15,532 bases of DNA. Origin: Pseudomonadota bacterium (GTDB taxonomy: Bacteria > Pseudomonadota > Alphaproteobacteria > Rhizobiales > Devosiaceae). Below the pieces are notes generated by a model. It was not told the DNA's origin. It made no database searches and worked only from the letters and a program-made list of their open reading frames with translations. A program made the translations under genes and the position numbers. Location: contig JAEZBF010000411.1 in the NCBI GenBank assembly GCA_023427545.1, positions 1-15,532 on the forward strand. The letters are read 5' to 3'. Below, in pieces: positions 1 to 7,011 of this stretch; within the stretch, counting starts at the first letter, position 1, and every line of letters starts with the position of its first letter.

Positions 1-22
1 TGACGAGGGGCAGGGCGGTTCG

Positions 23-401
23 TCAACCGGCCACCCGCTCCATCAACTCGATCCGGTTGCCGAACGGCTCACGCACGTGAACCCGCTTGTAGCCCGGCAG
101 AGGCACGTCGAAGGCGAGCTCTGCGCCGGCCGCTCGATCAGCACGTCCAGGTCGTCGACCAGCAGGGCTGGGTGGGCGCGGCGGGGCGGCCGAACCCCGG
201 TTCGACACCCAGGTGCACCACAGCCGCGCCGCTCTTCAGCCACAGCCCGCCCCGACCGGCCAGCGCCTCCGGCTTCGCTAGCTCCGCGAACCCAAGTACC
301 CCGCAATAGAACGCGCGTGCCTGCTCTTCGGCAGTCTCGGGTATAGCGAGCAGGACATGGTCGATGCCGGTGATCGTCACGGCCCGATCTACCCTGCACA
401 C
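23..401 (-). pseudogene. VOC-family (glyoxalase/bleomycin-resistance-like) protein, frameshifted
   Basis: A vicinal-oxygen-chelate type domain is recognisable but spread over three minus-strand frames. The N-terminal piece reads ITGIDHVLLAIPE...FYCGVLGF...VVHLGVEPGF from about 380 down to 192. The middle piece (RRAHPALLVDDLDVLIER) lies at about 190-137 in the next frame. The C-terminal piece (AGAELAFDVPLPGYKRVHVR, then EPFGNRIELME) runs from about 134 to the TGA at 23-25 in the third frame. The pieces are in the right order and together give about 120 residues, the usual length of a one-domain VOC protein. The first lesion looks like a single missing base at about 191-194. The second, at about 122-137, seems to have lost roughly 7-10 nt, because the usual LxAAG segment is shortened. 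The start is GTG at 401 or, as I prefer, GTG at 380, just before the domain. A sequencing error in this G+C-rich stretch could explain the first break but less easily the second. The substrate cannot be told. Confidence 0.75.
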
Positions 402-405
402 CGCG

Positions 406-436
406 CAAAAGAAAAGGCCCGCCGAAGCGGGCCTTT
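406..436 (-). terminator. Rho-independent terminator of the PRC-barrel gene
   Basis: On the minus strand a perfect 10-bp stem (AAAGGCCCGC / GCGGGCCTTT, 413-436) closes a stable UUCG tetraloop. The T tract TTTTCTTTT follows at about 406-414. It lies 23 nt after the stop codon of the PRC-barrel gene and ends its transcript before the broken VOC gene. Confidence 0.9.
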
Positions 437-458
437 CCCTCAGTCCATTCGGAAGCGC

Positions 459-1553
459 TTAGCCGTTGTTGCCGACCACAAGGCGCTGGCTATCGCGGTT
501 CTGCGCGTAGGTGTCCTTGTCGTACTGGGGAGCCGCGTCGAGTTGCTCGCGGGTGGCGTTCACCTTCACGAAGCGCTTGCCATTCTGGTCCTGCATGAAC
601 TGCAGGTTGTCCATGCCGACCGCGACGGTCTTCTGGCCAATGCCGAGGAAGCCACCGAAGTCGATCAGCAGGGCGTCGACCTTACCATCGGGCGTCAGCA
701 CGATGTCGCTGACTTCCGCGATCTCGGTGTTGTCCGAGCCGATGACATCGACGTCGTCGAGTTCCTCGGCCGTCAGGGTGCCGCTCTCGAGCGACGTCAT
801 GCCGTTCATATCGAGGGCGTTGGGGTTGTTGACCTTGGCGTTCGCATTGGCGCTGGTATCCTGCGCCGACTGCATGCCCTGGGTCACCGCATTGTTGTTG
901 TTATTGGCGTTCGCGGCGGTGTTGGTCGCGGGGGCCGGAGCGGCGTTGTTGTTCGCCGGCGCCATGGCGTTGTTGTTGTTGACCGCAGCGGTGTCGGCTG
1001 CAGGGGCGGCGGCGGTGTTGTTGGCGGGAGCCATGCCGTTGTTGTTGGCATTGGCGTTTGCCGCGGTGTCGGTCGGCTCGTCATCGACCCACTGGAAGTC
1101 GGCGGCAGCGCTCAGCTGATCCTTGTTCGTGGGCAGGACCCAGCGTTCGGTGTTGTCGGCCGCGACAGCGAACTGCAGGGCCTTGAAGTCGACCGCGACG
1201 TTCTTCTCGCCGACGCCGAGGAAGCCGCCGACGCCGATCACCACGGCGCCGATCTGGCCGTCCTGGTTCAGAACGATGTCGTTGATGTCGCCGATCCGCT
1301 CGGCATCGTCCGCAGTCGAGGAATAGACCGGCGCGCCGATGATGCGGCTGGCAAGGTTGTCGGTGTCAGCGACCTGATAGCCCTTGGCGAGCATGTCCTG
1401 AAGCGCGGGGTCGACCTGAACCTGGGTATTGTTGGCCGGGGCACTGGCCGCCGGGGCGTTCGCAGCGGGGGCTGCCGGCGCGGCGTTCTGGGCCATGGCG
1501 GGCGCGGAAAGCAGCAGCGCCACTGCCGTAGTAGTCAGCAGGGTACGGATCAT
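459..1553 (-). CDS. Exported protein with two PRC-barrel domains and an Asn/Ala-rich linker
   Basis: The 364-residue product starts with a signal peptide (MIRTLLTTTAVALLLSAPAMA, probable cleavage after residue 21), so it is probably periplasmic. Two PRC-barrel-like units follow, at about 67-148 and 262-342. Each carries almost the same core: GGFLGVGEKNVAV at 109-121 and GGFLGIGQKTVAV at 300-312, each after a strand of the D-I-V-L type. Between them lies a low-complexity stretch (about 158-250) rich in Asn, Ala and Pro, with MAPANN twice. PRC barrels are small beta-barrels found in photosynthetic reaction-centre H subunits and the RNA-maturation protein RimM. Stand-alone exported copies are common in alphaproteobacteria and mostly of unknown role, often linked to stress. 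The ATG at 1553 has AGGGAG upstream. The gene has its own terminator and an EcfG-type promoter. The domain call is firm; the function is unknown. Confidence 0.9.
   Translation of the reverse strand: MIRTLLTTTAVALLLSAPAMAQNAAPAAPAANAPAASAPANNTQVQVDPALQDMLAKGYQVADTDNLASRIIGAPVYSSTADDAERIGDINDIVLNQDGQIGAVVIGVGGFLGVGEKNVAVDFKALQFAVAADNTERWVLPTNKDQLSAAADFQWVDDEPTDTAANANANNNGMAPANNTAAAPAADTAAVNNNNAMAPANNNAAPAPATNTAANANNNNNAVTQGMQSAQDTSANANAKVNNPNALDMNGMTSLESGTLTAEELDDVDVIGSDNTEIAEVSDIVLTPDGKVDALLIDFGGFLGIGQKTVAVGMDNLQFMQDQNGKRFVKVNATREQLDAAPQYDKDTYAQNRDSQRLVVGNNG
888..1058 (-). repeat. Low-complexity Asn/Ala/Pro linker coding region with AAC runs
   Basis: Codons for residues about 166-222 of the PRC-barrel protein consist largely of AAC/AAT and GCC/GCG. 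There are uninterrupted Asn runs of two to five codons, and MAPANN recurs at residues 174-179 and 197-202. Such triplet runs can change length by slippage without breaking the frame. The two flanking domains are not low-complexity, so the tract looks like a flexible spacer. Confidence 0.8.
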
Positions 1554-1642
1554 CGTAAACTCCCTTTGTTCATCCTGTGGGTGGGCCGGGCCGCGCTGGA
1601 CTGCTTCTGGCAGAGACGTCCGCGCGGTCCGTATGCCCCACT

Positions 1643-1667
1643 AACGCCTTCCCCCCACAGTCGTTCC
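1643..1667 (-). promoter_or_regulatory. EcfG-type (general stress response) promoter of the PRC-barrel gene
   Basis: On the minus strand GGAAC (1667-1663) and CGTT (1646-1643) are separated by exactly 16 nt. This is the consensus of the alphaproteobacterial general-stress sigma factor EcfG/SigT (GGAAC-N16/17-CGTT). The -10 element lies about 90 nt before the ATG of the PRC-barrel gene. The match is complete in both elements; use in vivo is inferred. Confidence 0.72.
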
Positions 1668-1687
1668 GGTCACCACACGTTTGTAGG

Positions 1688-1724
1688 TAAATAGAAAAGG
1701 CCGGCCCTTTTCGGGTCCGGCCTT
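1688..1724 (-). terminator. Rho-independent terminator after the metallopeptidase gene
   Basis: An 11-bp G+C-rich stem with one bulged base (arms 1697-1707 and 1713-1724) is followed on the minus strand by TTTTCTATTT. It lies about 110 nt after the stop of the metallopeptidase gene and just upstream of the PRC-barrel promoter, so it should insulate that promoter. Confidence 0.82.
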
Positions 1725-1809
1725 CTCCGCCTCCCTGGCGGTTTTCGGAGGGAGCAGGGCTCCCCACGTGCGCAACGATAGCGGAGCTTCCGGGGCGTGG
1801 CGCGCCTTG

Positions 1810-1831
1810 CCGGGTTAACCGGTTAAGCCGG
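1810..1831. repeat. 22-bp near-perfect palindrome centred on TTAACCGGTTAA
   Basis: Just after the metallopeptidase stop codon (1834-1836) lies a 22-bp palindrome with one mismatched pair. Its core is TTAACCGGTTAA (1815-1826) and its outer arms are CCGG. It could bind a dimeric protein. It is not a CtrA box, because the two TTAA blocks are 4 nt rather than 7 nt apart. Confidence 0.6.
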
Positions 1832-1833
1832 AG

Positions 1834-2886
1834 TTAGCGCCGGCTCTGGATCAGCCGCTGGATGAAGCCGAGCTTCTCGATGACCTTCGGCGTGAGCACG
1901 AACGGATAGGCATCGGCCAATCCCATCGAGCGGTTCAGATTGTTCAGCAGGGAAGCGAGCGGCACCCACTTTTCGACCAACGTATCGATGTCCGTAGTCC
2001 GGTACGGATCGAAGCGGAACTCGCTGGCGAGCTTGCCATCTGAATCGACCTCCGGGTGCACGCCGACGCCATAGGCGGACGCCGTCTCGAGGGTATCGGT
2101 CAGGTGCATGAAGTGCGCCCAGGTCTCGGCGAAATCTTCCCACGGGTGCGAGGTGGCATAGGCCGAGATGAAGTTGTGCTGCCAGTCGAGTGGCGGCCCC
2201 TGCTCGTAGTGGCGCTTGAGCGCCTCGCCATAGTCGGGCCGTTCGTCGCCGAACAAGGTGCGGAACTCATCGATGAAGGGCCCGCCATCGACCAGCAGAT
2301 CCCAGTAATGGTGGCCGATCTCGTGACGGAAGTGCCCCAGCAACGTGCGATAGGGCTCGCCCATGTTGGTCCGCCGCCGTTCGCGCTCCGCGTCATCGGC
2401 CTCGGCGAGGGCGATGGTGATTATGCCGTTCTCATGGCCGGTCATCACCGGCTTGTCCTCGATGTCGGCGAGGAAGCGGAAGCTCAGTCCGTGCTCCGGG
2501 TTCTCGGTACGTGTCGCGAGCGGCAGTCCGAACTCGATCAGCGAATAGAAGAGCCGGTGCTTGGCCCGCTCGATGGTCTGCCATTGGCTGATCATCTGCG
2601 GGCTGGTGAGCGGAGGGATGGTCTCGTTGTGCCGGCAGGCGCGGCAGAACACCGGCCCGCCGGGCTCGCTGGGCAGCAGCCAATTGCAGGCGCCCTGCAC
2701 GGCATTGGCGCAGAACACGAACCGCTTGCCCGGAACCCGTGGGCTGGTCCAGGCGATCTCGTCGGCGTCGAGCGAGACCAGGTCGGCGATCTCGGGCACG
2801 TAGCCGAGACGGTGGCCGCAGTTCTCGCACGAGACGTTCTCGAAGTAGACGGTGTGGCCGCAATGGTCGCAGCGAAAGAGCTTCAT
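1834..2886 (-). CDS. Putative zinc-binding metallopeptidase (Peptidase_Mx / COG4307 type)
   Basis: This is a 350-residue soluble protein. Its N-terminus carries zinc-ribbon cysteines at 6, 9, 20 and 23 (CDHCG...CENCG), and a second set follows at 59, 67, 81 and 84. The catalytic part has HEIGH at 188-192, inside GHFRHEIGHHYWD, which is the HExxH zinc-protease signature. Acidic and His residues in WEDFAETWAHFMH (249-261) are candidates for the third metal ligand. This layout matches the family annotated as putative zinc-binding metallopeptidase with an N-terminal zinc ribbon, whose substrate is unknown. No signal peptide or membrane segment is seen, so it is probably cytoplasmic. The ATG at 2886 has only a modest GGGGA upstream. 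It lies downstream of flhA on the same strand with a 101-nt gap and no clear terminator between, so read-through is possible. A weaker EcfG-like site in the gap suggests its own promoter. Confidence 0.9.
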   Translation of the reverse strand: MKLFRCDHCGHTVYFENVSCENCGHRLGYVPEIADLVSLDADEIAWTSPRVPGKRFVFCANAVQGACNWLLPSEPGGPVFCRACRHNETIPPLTSPQMISQWQTIERAKHRLFYSLIEFGLPLATRTENPEHGLSFRFLADIEDKPVMTGHENGIITIALAEADDAERERRRTNMGEPYRTLLGHFRHEIGHHYWDLLVDGGPFIDEFRTLFGDERPDYGEALKRHYEQGPPLDWQHNFISAYATSHPWEDFAETWAHFMHLTDTLETASAYGVGVHPEVDSDGKLASEFRFDPYRTTDIDTLVEKWVPLASLLNNLNRSMGLADAYPFVLTPKVIEKLGFIQRLIQSRR

Positions 2887-2914
2887 GGCAGTCCCCGGGG
2901 TGCGTGCCCCCAGT

Positions 2915-2939
2915 AATGCGAAGCCGTCAGGCTCGTTCC
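2915..2939 (-). promoter_or_regulatory. Possible EcfG-like promoter of the metallopeptidase gene
   Basis: On the minus strand GGAAC (2939-2935) is followed after 16 nt by CATT (2918-2915), one base from the CGTT consensus. It lies 28 nt before the ATG of the metallopeptidase gene. The spacing is right and the -35 element exact, but the -10 is imperfect. Confidence 0.4.
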
Positions 2940-2987
2940 GGCGCGCCGCTCATGGTCGACCTGCGCCGATTGCAGGGATCGCCGGTC

Positions 2988-5111
2988 CTAGACGCTGCCG
3001 ATCGTCTTCAGGCGGACCCGCGGATGCACCTCGTTCTGGCTCATCACCACGGTCTGCGGGCGGAAGCGCTCGATGATCGCGCGGACGTGCGGGCGGATCG
3101 AGGGTGAGGTGATGAGCACCGGCAGGATGCCCATCTGCGCGGCGTTTTCGAAGCCCTGCTGGATAGCGTGGATGAACTGTTGCAGGCGGCTCGGCGCCAT
3201 TGCGAGGTGGCGGTGCTCGCCGTCGCCGACCATGGCCTCGGCGAAATCCCGCTCCCATGCCGGTGAGAGCGTCAGGAGCGGCAGTGTACCGTCCGGCCCG
3301 AGGTTCGCGGCGCAGATCTGGCGCGACAGCCGCGCGCGGACGTGCTCGGCAATGGTCTGCGGCGAGCGGCCCCCGCCGGCGATCTCGGCGATGCCTTCGA
3401 GGATGGTCGAGAGATCGCGGATCGAGACGCGCTCGGCGAGCAGTGTCTGCAGCACGCGCTGGACGCCGGAGATGGAGATCTGGCTCGGCACGATATCCTC
3501 GACCAGCTTTTGCTGGTCCTTGCCCAGGCCGCTGAGCAGCGACTGCACATTGGCGTAGCTGAGCAGGTCGGCGACGTTCGCCTTGAGCACCTCGGTGAGG
3601 TGGGTCGACACCACCGTCGAAGGATCGATGATCGAGTACCCCTTGAGCTCGGCCTCGTCGCGAAGGCCCGGCTCGATCCATGTCGCCGGGAGGCCGAAGG
3701 TGGGCTCGGTTGTGTGGTGGCCGGGCAGGGTGATCTCGCGCCCCATCGGGTCCATCACCATCAGCTGGGTCGCATGGATCTGGCCCTTGCCGGCTTCCAC
3801 TTCCTTGATGCGGATGCGGTACTCGTTGGGCTCAAGCTGCATGTTGTCGAGGATCCGGACGGGAGGCATGACGAAGCCGAGCTCGGTCGCGAGCTGGCGC
3901 CGAAGCGCCTTTATCTGCTCGGTCAGGCGGTCGCTGCCTGCGCCATCTTCCTTGACCAGCTGAAGCAGCCCGTAGCCCAGTTCGAGCTTGAGGTCGTCGA
4001 TCCTGAGGCTGTCGGAGATGGGGTTTTCCTCGACCTGCGCCGTTTCGGCAGCCTTCTTTGCGACCTCGGCGGCGGCGGCCGCTGTGGTGGCGGCGTCCTT
4101 CCTGCGCCGTGAGCTGTAGGCGAGCCATCCGGCGCCTCCCGCGAGACCGAGGAACGGCAGCAGCGGCATGCCGGGAAGCAGCGCCATCATGCCCATCACG
4201 GCCGCGGTCATGCCGAGGGCGCGCGGATAGAACGTAAACTGCTCGACCAGCGCCTTGTCGGCGCTGCCGCGCACGCCGGCCTTCGACACGAGCAGGCCCG
4301 CCGCTGTCGAGACGATCAGGGCCGGGATTTGGGAGACCAGGCCGTCGCCCACAGTCAGCAGCGTGTAGTTGTTGCCGGCCTCCTGGATCGAGAGGCCCTC
4401 CTGCATCATGCCGATGATCATGCCGGCGATGATGTTGATGAAGGTGATCAGCAGGCCCGCGATGGCGTCGCCGCGCACGAACTTGGACGCGCCGTCCATG
4501 TTGCCGAAGAACGCGCTCTCGCTCTCGAGCGTCTGCCGCCGCTTCTTGGCCTCGGCCTCGTCGATCAGCCCCGCGCTCAGATCGGCGTCGATCGCCATCT
4601 GCTTGCCGGGCATAGCATCTAGATTAAACCTCGCCGCAACCTCTGCGATACGACCCGAACCCTTTGTAATCACGATGAAGTTCACGATAATCAGGATTGC
4701 AAACACCACAATCCCAATCACGAAATTGCCGTTCATGATGAACTTGCCGAACGCCTCGATCACATGACCGGCGGCATCGGTGCCGGTGTGGCCGCTGGCA
4801 AGGATCAGACGTGTCGAGGCAAGGTTCAGCGCAAGCCGCAGCATAGCGGCGATCAGCAGCACCGTGGGAAATGAGCTGAACTCGAGCGGCGTCTGGATGA
4901 ACAGTGCCGTCATCAGCACCAGAACCGAGAAGACGATCGAAATCGCCAGCAGCGCATCCAGCAGCATCGGCGGCATCGGCATGATCAGCACGACGATGAT
5001 CGCCATCACGCCGATGGCGAGCCCGATGTCCGACGAGCGCAGAAGCTGGTTCAGCCCGGCCAGCGTCGGGAGCTTGAAGCCCGGGGCAGGTGATGCGGAG
5101 AGGTCAGCCAT
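2988..5111 (-). CDS. flhA: Flagellar type III export gate protein FlhA
   Basis: FlhA is the large inner-membrane component of the flagellar export gate. It couples proton flow to export, and its cytoplasmic part docks chaperone-substrate complexes. The 707-residue product has the family's two parts. The N-terminal membrane domain (about 28-350) has multiple hydrophobic segments and the signatures LRLALNLASTRLIL and KGSGRIAEVAARFNLDAMPG. The soluble C-terminal domain runs to the end (QNEVHPRVRLKTIGSV). The reading frame is open for 16 more codons upstream, but I choose ATG 5111 because GGAG stands 7 nt before it and the protein then starts MADLSASPAPG. The gene lies on the strand of flbD, fliN, fliH, fliG and fliF, but 189 nt after flbD with a palindromic repeat between, so it may be only partly co-transcribed. 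I saw no sigma-54 consensus directly in front of it. Confidence 0.97.
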   Translation of the reverse strand: MADLSASPAPGFKLPTLAGLNQLLRSSDIGLAIGVMAIIVVLIMPMPPMLLDALLAISIVFSVLVLMTALFIQTPLEFSSFPTVLLIAAMLRLALNLASTRLILASGHTGTDAAGHVIEAFGKFIMNGNFVIGIVVFAILIIVNFIVITKGSGRIAEVAARFNLDAMPGKQMAIDADLSAGLIDEAEAKKRRQTLESESAFFGNMDGASKFVRGDAIAGLLITFINIIAGMIIGMMQEGLSIQEAGNNYTLLTVGDGLVSQIPALIVSTAAGLLVSKAGVRGSADKALVEQFTFYPRALGMTAAVMGMMALLPGMPLLPFLGLAGGAGWLAYSSRRRKDAATTAAAAAEVAKKAAETAQVEENPISDSLRIDDLKLELGYGLLQLVKEDGAGSDRLTEQIKALRRQLATELGFVMPPVRILDNMQLEPNEYRIRIKEVEAGKGQIHATQLMVMDPMGREITLPGHHTTEPTFGLPATWIEPGLRDEAELKGYSIIDPSTVVSTHLTEVLKANVADLLSYANVQSLLSGLGKDQQKLVEDIVPSQISISGVQRVLQTLLAERVSIRDLSTILEGIAEIAGGGRSPQTIAEHVRARLSRQICAANLGPDGTLPLLTLSPAWERDFAEAMVGDGEHRHLAMAPSRLQQFIHAIQQGFENAAQMGILPVLITSPSIRPHVRAIIERFRPQTVVMSQNEVHPRVRLKTIGSV

Positions 5112-5140
5112 CGAGTAGCTCCGTGGCCGCAGTCGGGATT

Positions 5141-5272
5141 CCTCTCCTGTGCGAAGCACGGGGGAGGGGGACCGCCGTCAGGCGGTGGAGGGGGCGGCCG
5201 CGAACGCCGTATTTGGGGCCGCCCCCTCCACCATGCTTCGCATGGTCCCCCTCCCCCGCGTTGCGGGAGAGG
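5141..5272. repeat. Mosaic palindromic intergenic element between flbD and flhA
   Basis: Two long arms are reverse complements of each other (5159-5199 and 5217-5258), sharing a 15-nt CGGGGGAGGGGGACC block and a 13-nt GGAGGGGGCGGCC block. Each arm carries its own small hairpin at the same place but with different sequence: ACCGCC-GTCA-GGCGGT on the left and ACCATGC-ttc/gaa-GCATGGT on the right. Outside them lie a further complementary pair (CCTCTCC 5141-5147, GGAGAGG 5266-5272) and two more small hairpins (5149-5159 and 5256-5266). The whole can fold as a branched cruciform. I recall similar G-rich palindromes between genes of sphingomonads and some other proteobacteria, so it is probably a dispersed repeat of the REP kind. 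It could act as a terminator or mRNA stabiliser downstream of flbD. Confidence 0.8.
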
Positions 5273-5300
5273 GACTGCGACTGCGCTGCCGGCGTAGGCG

Positions 5301-6668
5301 TCACGCCACGCTCCGCTGCTCGCCGGGGGCAGCAACTGCCACGCCTTCGTCCGCGTACTGGTTGAGCTTGTTGCGCAGGGTGCGGATGGAGATGCCCAGT
5401 ATGTTGGCGGCGTGCGTGCGGTTGCCGAGGACGTGGTCGAGGGTATCGAGGATCAGATCGCGCTCGACCTCCGCGACGGTCCGGCCGACCATCGCGCGGG
5501 TGACGGCGTCGGCGGCCTGGGCGGCCGTTGCGGCGACCGAGGGTGAGCGCATGATTTCGCCAAGTCCGGTACCGTCGGGCAGGGCGATCGCCTCGGGACC
5601 GATCACCTCCCCATCGCTGAGCAGCACCGCGCGGTGGAGCGTATTTTCCAGTTCGCGCACGTTGCCCGGCCAGGTCGCGCGAAGTAGCTGATCGCGAGCG
5701 GCGGTGGACAACGAGCGGCGGCCGTAGCCGTTCGCCTTGGCGTACTTGGCGATGAAGTGCTCGGCGAGCGCGACAATGTCGGCTGGCCGGTCGCGCAGCG
5801 GCGGCAGCTTGAGGTTGACCACGTTGAGGCGGAACAGCAGGTCTTCGCGGAACGTGCCCTGGCGTACCGCATCCGACAGGTTGCGGTTCGAGGTCGCGAG
5901 GATTCGGATGTCGACCGCAACCGGCTTGCCGCCGCCGAGACGGTCGATCACGCGTTCCTGGATTGCGCGGAGCAGCTTGGCCTGGAGGCGGACGTCCATC
6001 TCCGAGATTTCATCGAGCAGCAGGGTGCCGCCGTTGGCTTCCTCGAACTTGCCGATGCGCCGCGCGACGGCGCCCGTGAACGCGCCCTTCTCGTGCCCGA
6101 AAAGCTCGCTCTCGAGCAGCGCCTCGGGGATTGCTGCGCAGTTGACCGAGATGAATGGCCGATGCGCACGCTTGCTGCGCCCGTGGAGGTATTTCGCCAT
6201 CACCTCCTTACCGGTGCCGCTCTCGCCGGTGATGAGAACGCTGGCATCGGATTTCGCTACCTGGTCGGCGAGCTGAACTACGCGGGCCATCGCCGGGTCG
6301 CGGAACAGGAAATCGCTGCTTTCGCGTGCGACGGCTGCGATAACCGCAGCAATCAGTTCGGCGTCCGGTGGGAGGGGGATGTATTCCTTGGCGCCGGCGC
6401 GGATGGCGTTTACGGCCGCCGCGGCATTGCTCTCGGTGCCGCAGGCGACGACCGGGATTACGATCCGTTCCGCGTCGAGCGCATAGATCAACCGGGCGAT
6501 GTCGGTCATGACATCCACCAGCAGGAGCTCGGCGCCGCGCCCGGCGCGCAGGCTGGCGAGGGCAATCTCGATTGTGGGCGCATGAGCGACCCGCGCGCCA
6601 CCGGCCATGGCCAGCTTTGTTGCTTCGCTGAGCTGCCCCTCGAGGGCACCAACGATCAGTAGACGCAT
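5301..6668 (-). CDS. flbD: Sigma-54-dependent flagellar transcriptional activator FlbD
   Basis: This 455-residue enhancer-binding protein activates RNA polymerase carrying sigma-54. In Caulobacter FlbD turns on hook and flagellin genes and represses fliF. Domains in order are a receiver-like domain (1-115), an AAA+ domain and a Fis-type helix-turn-helix (about 401-437, ending NRTHAANILGISIRTLRNKL). The AAA+ domain shows Walker A GESGTGKE (148-155), the sigma-54 contact loop GAFTGA (195-200), Walker B TLLLDE (215-220) and the FREDLLFRL region (273-281). The receiver is degenerate. The acidic pair after beta-1 is replaced by GA (LLIVGALEG), and the lysine before the beta-5 proline is lost (YIPLPP), although Asp52 remains. 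It is therefore unlikely to be a normal phospho-acceptor; in Caulobacter the trans-acting FliX controls FlbD. The ATG at 6668 has GAGGG upstream, and the gene starts 10 nt after the fliN stop. Confidence 0.95.
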   Translation of the reverse strand: MRLLIVGALEGQLSEATKLAMAGGARVAHAPTIEIALASLRAGRGAELLLVDVMTDIARLIYALDAERIVIPVVACGTESNAAAAVNAIRAGAKEYIPLPPDAELIAAVIAAVARESSDFLFRDPAMARVVQLADQVAKSDASVLITGESGTGKEVMAKYLHGRSKRAHRPFISVNCAAIPEALLESELFGHEKGAFTGAVARRIGKFEEANGGTLLLDEISEMDVRLQAKLLRAIQERVIDRLGGGKPVAVDIRILATSNRNLSDAVRQGTFREDLLFRLNVVNLKLPPLRDRPADIVALAEHFIAKYAKANGYGRRSLSTAARDQLLRATWPGNVRELENTLHRAVLLSDGEVIGPEAIALPDGTGLGEIMRSPSVAATAAQAADAVTRAMVGRTVAEVERDLILDTLDHVLGNRTHAANILGISIRTLRNKLNQYADEGVAVAAPGEQRSVA

Positions 6669-6678
6669 CGCTTAGCCC

Positions 6679-7011
6679 TCATGCTGCCTTGATGATTTCA
6701 GTCATGGTCACGCCGAGACGGCTCTCGACGAGCACGATCTCGCCGCGCGCGACCAGTCGGTCATTGACGAAGATCTCGACTGCCTCCCCGACCTGACGGT
6801 CGAGCTCGACGACCGTTCCGACGTCCATCTTGAGCAGGCTGGCAACCGGAATGCGGGTGCGGCCGAGCACTACCGAAATCCGCACGGGCACGTCGAATAC
6901 CGCCTCGAGGTCGGCCGCGGTGCGTTCGCCGGCCGCCATCGGAGCATTCCGCGTCGGGGCGCTCATCTCTTCGAACGTCACCTGATGGCCGTCATCGGCG
7001 GGACTGCTCAT
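6679..7011 (-). CDS. fliN: Flagellar motor switch protein FliN
   Basis: FliN forms the lower rim of the cytoplasmic C-ring and takes part in switching and in docking of the export apparatus through FliH. The product has 110 residues. After a variable N-terminal stretch of about 35 residues comes the SpoA/CheC-like C-terminal domain (VFDVPVRISVVLGRTRIPVA, then the VNDRLVARGEIVLVESRLGV segment near the end), typical in sequence and length. The frame is open far upstream, but the start is settled by ATG 7011, which follows a full AAGGAGGT Shine-Dalgarno (7018-7025). The ATG shares its first base with the last base of the fliH TGA, giving TGATG coupling. flbD follows closely on the same strand. 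Confidence 0.96.
   Translation of the reverse strand: MSSPADDGHQVTFEEMSAPTRNAPMAAGERTAADLEAVFDVPVRISVVLGRTRIPVASLLKMDVGTVVELDRQVGEAVEIFVNDRLVARGEIVLVESRLGVTMTEIIKAA

Noticed and set aside
357..1694. Long plus-strand reading frame (445 codons) opposite the PRC-barrel gene
   Set aside because: It runs antisense to a gene with a clear signal peptide, domains and terminator. Its translation is Gly/Val/Arg-rich with no domain, as expected from G+C-rich antisense codons.
2893..2912. GGGG/CCCC hairpin before the metallopeptidase start as the flhA terminator
   Set aside because: No T tract follows it, and it sits in the leader of the next gene. It may affect translation, but there is no basis for calling it a terminator.
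2056..2916. Plus-strand reading frame (286 codons) opposite the metallopeptidase gene
   Set aside because: It is antisense to HEIGH and zinc-ribbon coding sequence, and the product is compositionally biased with no recognisable domain.
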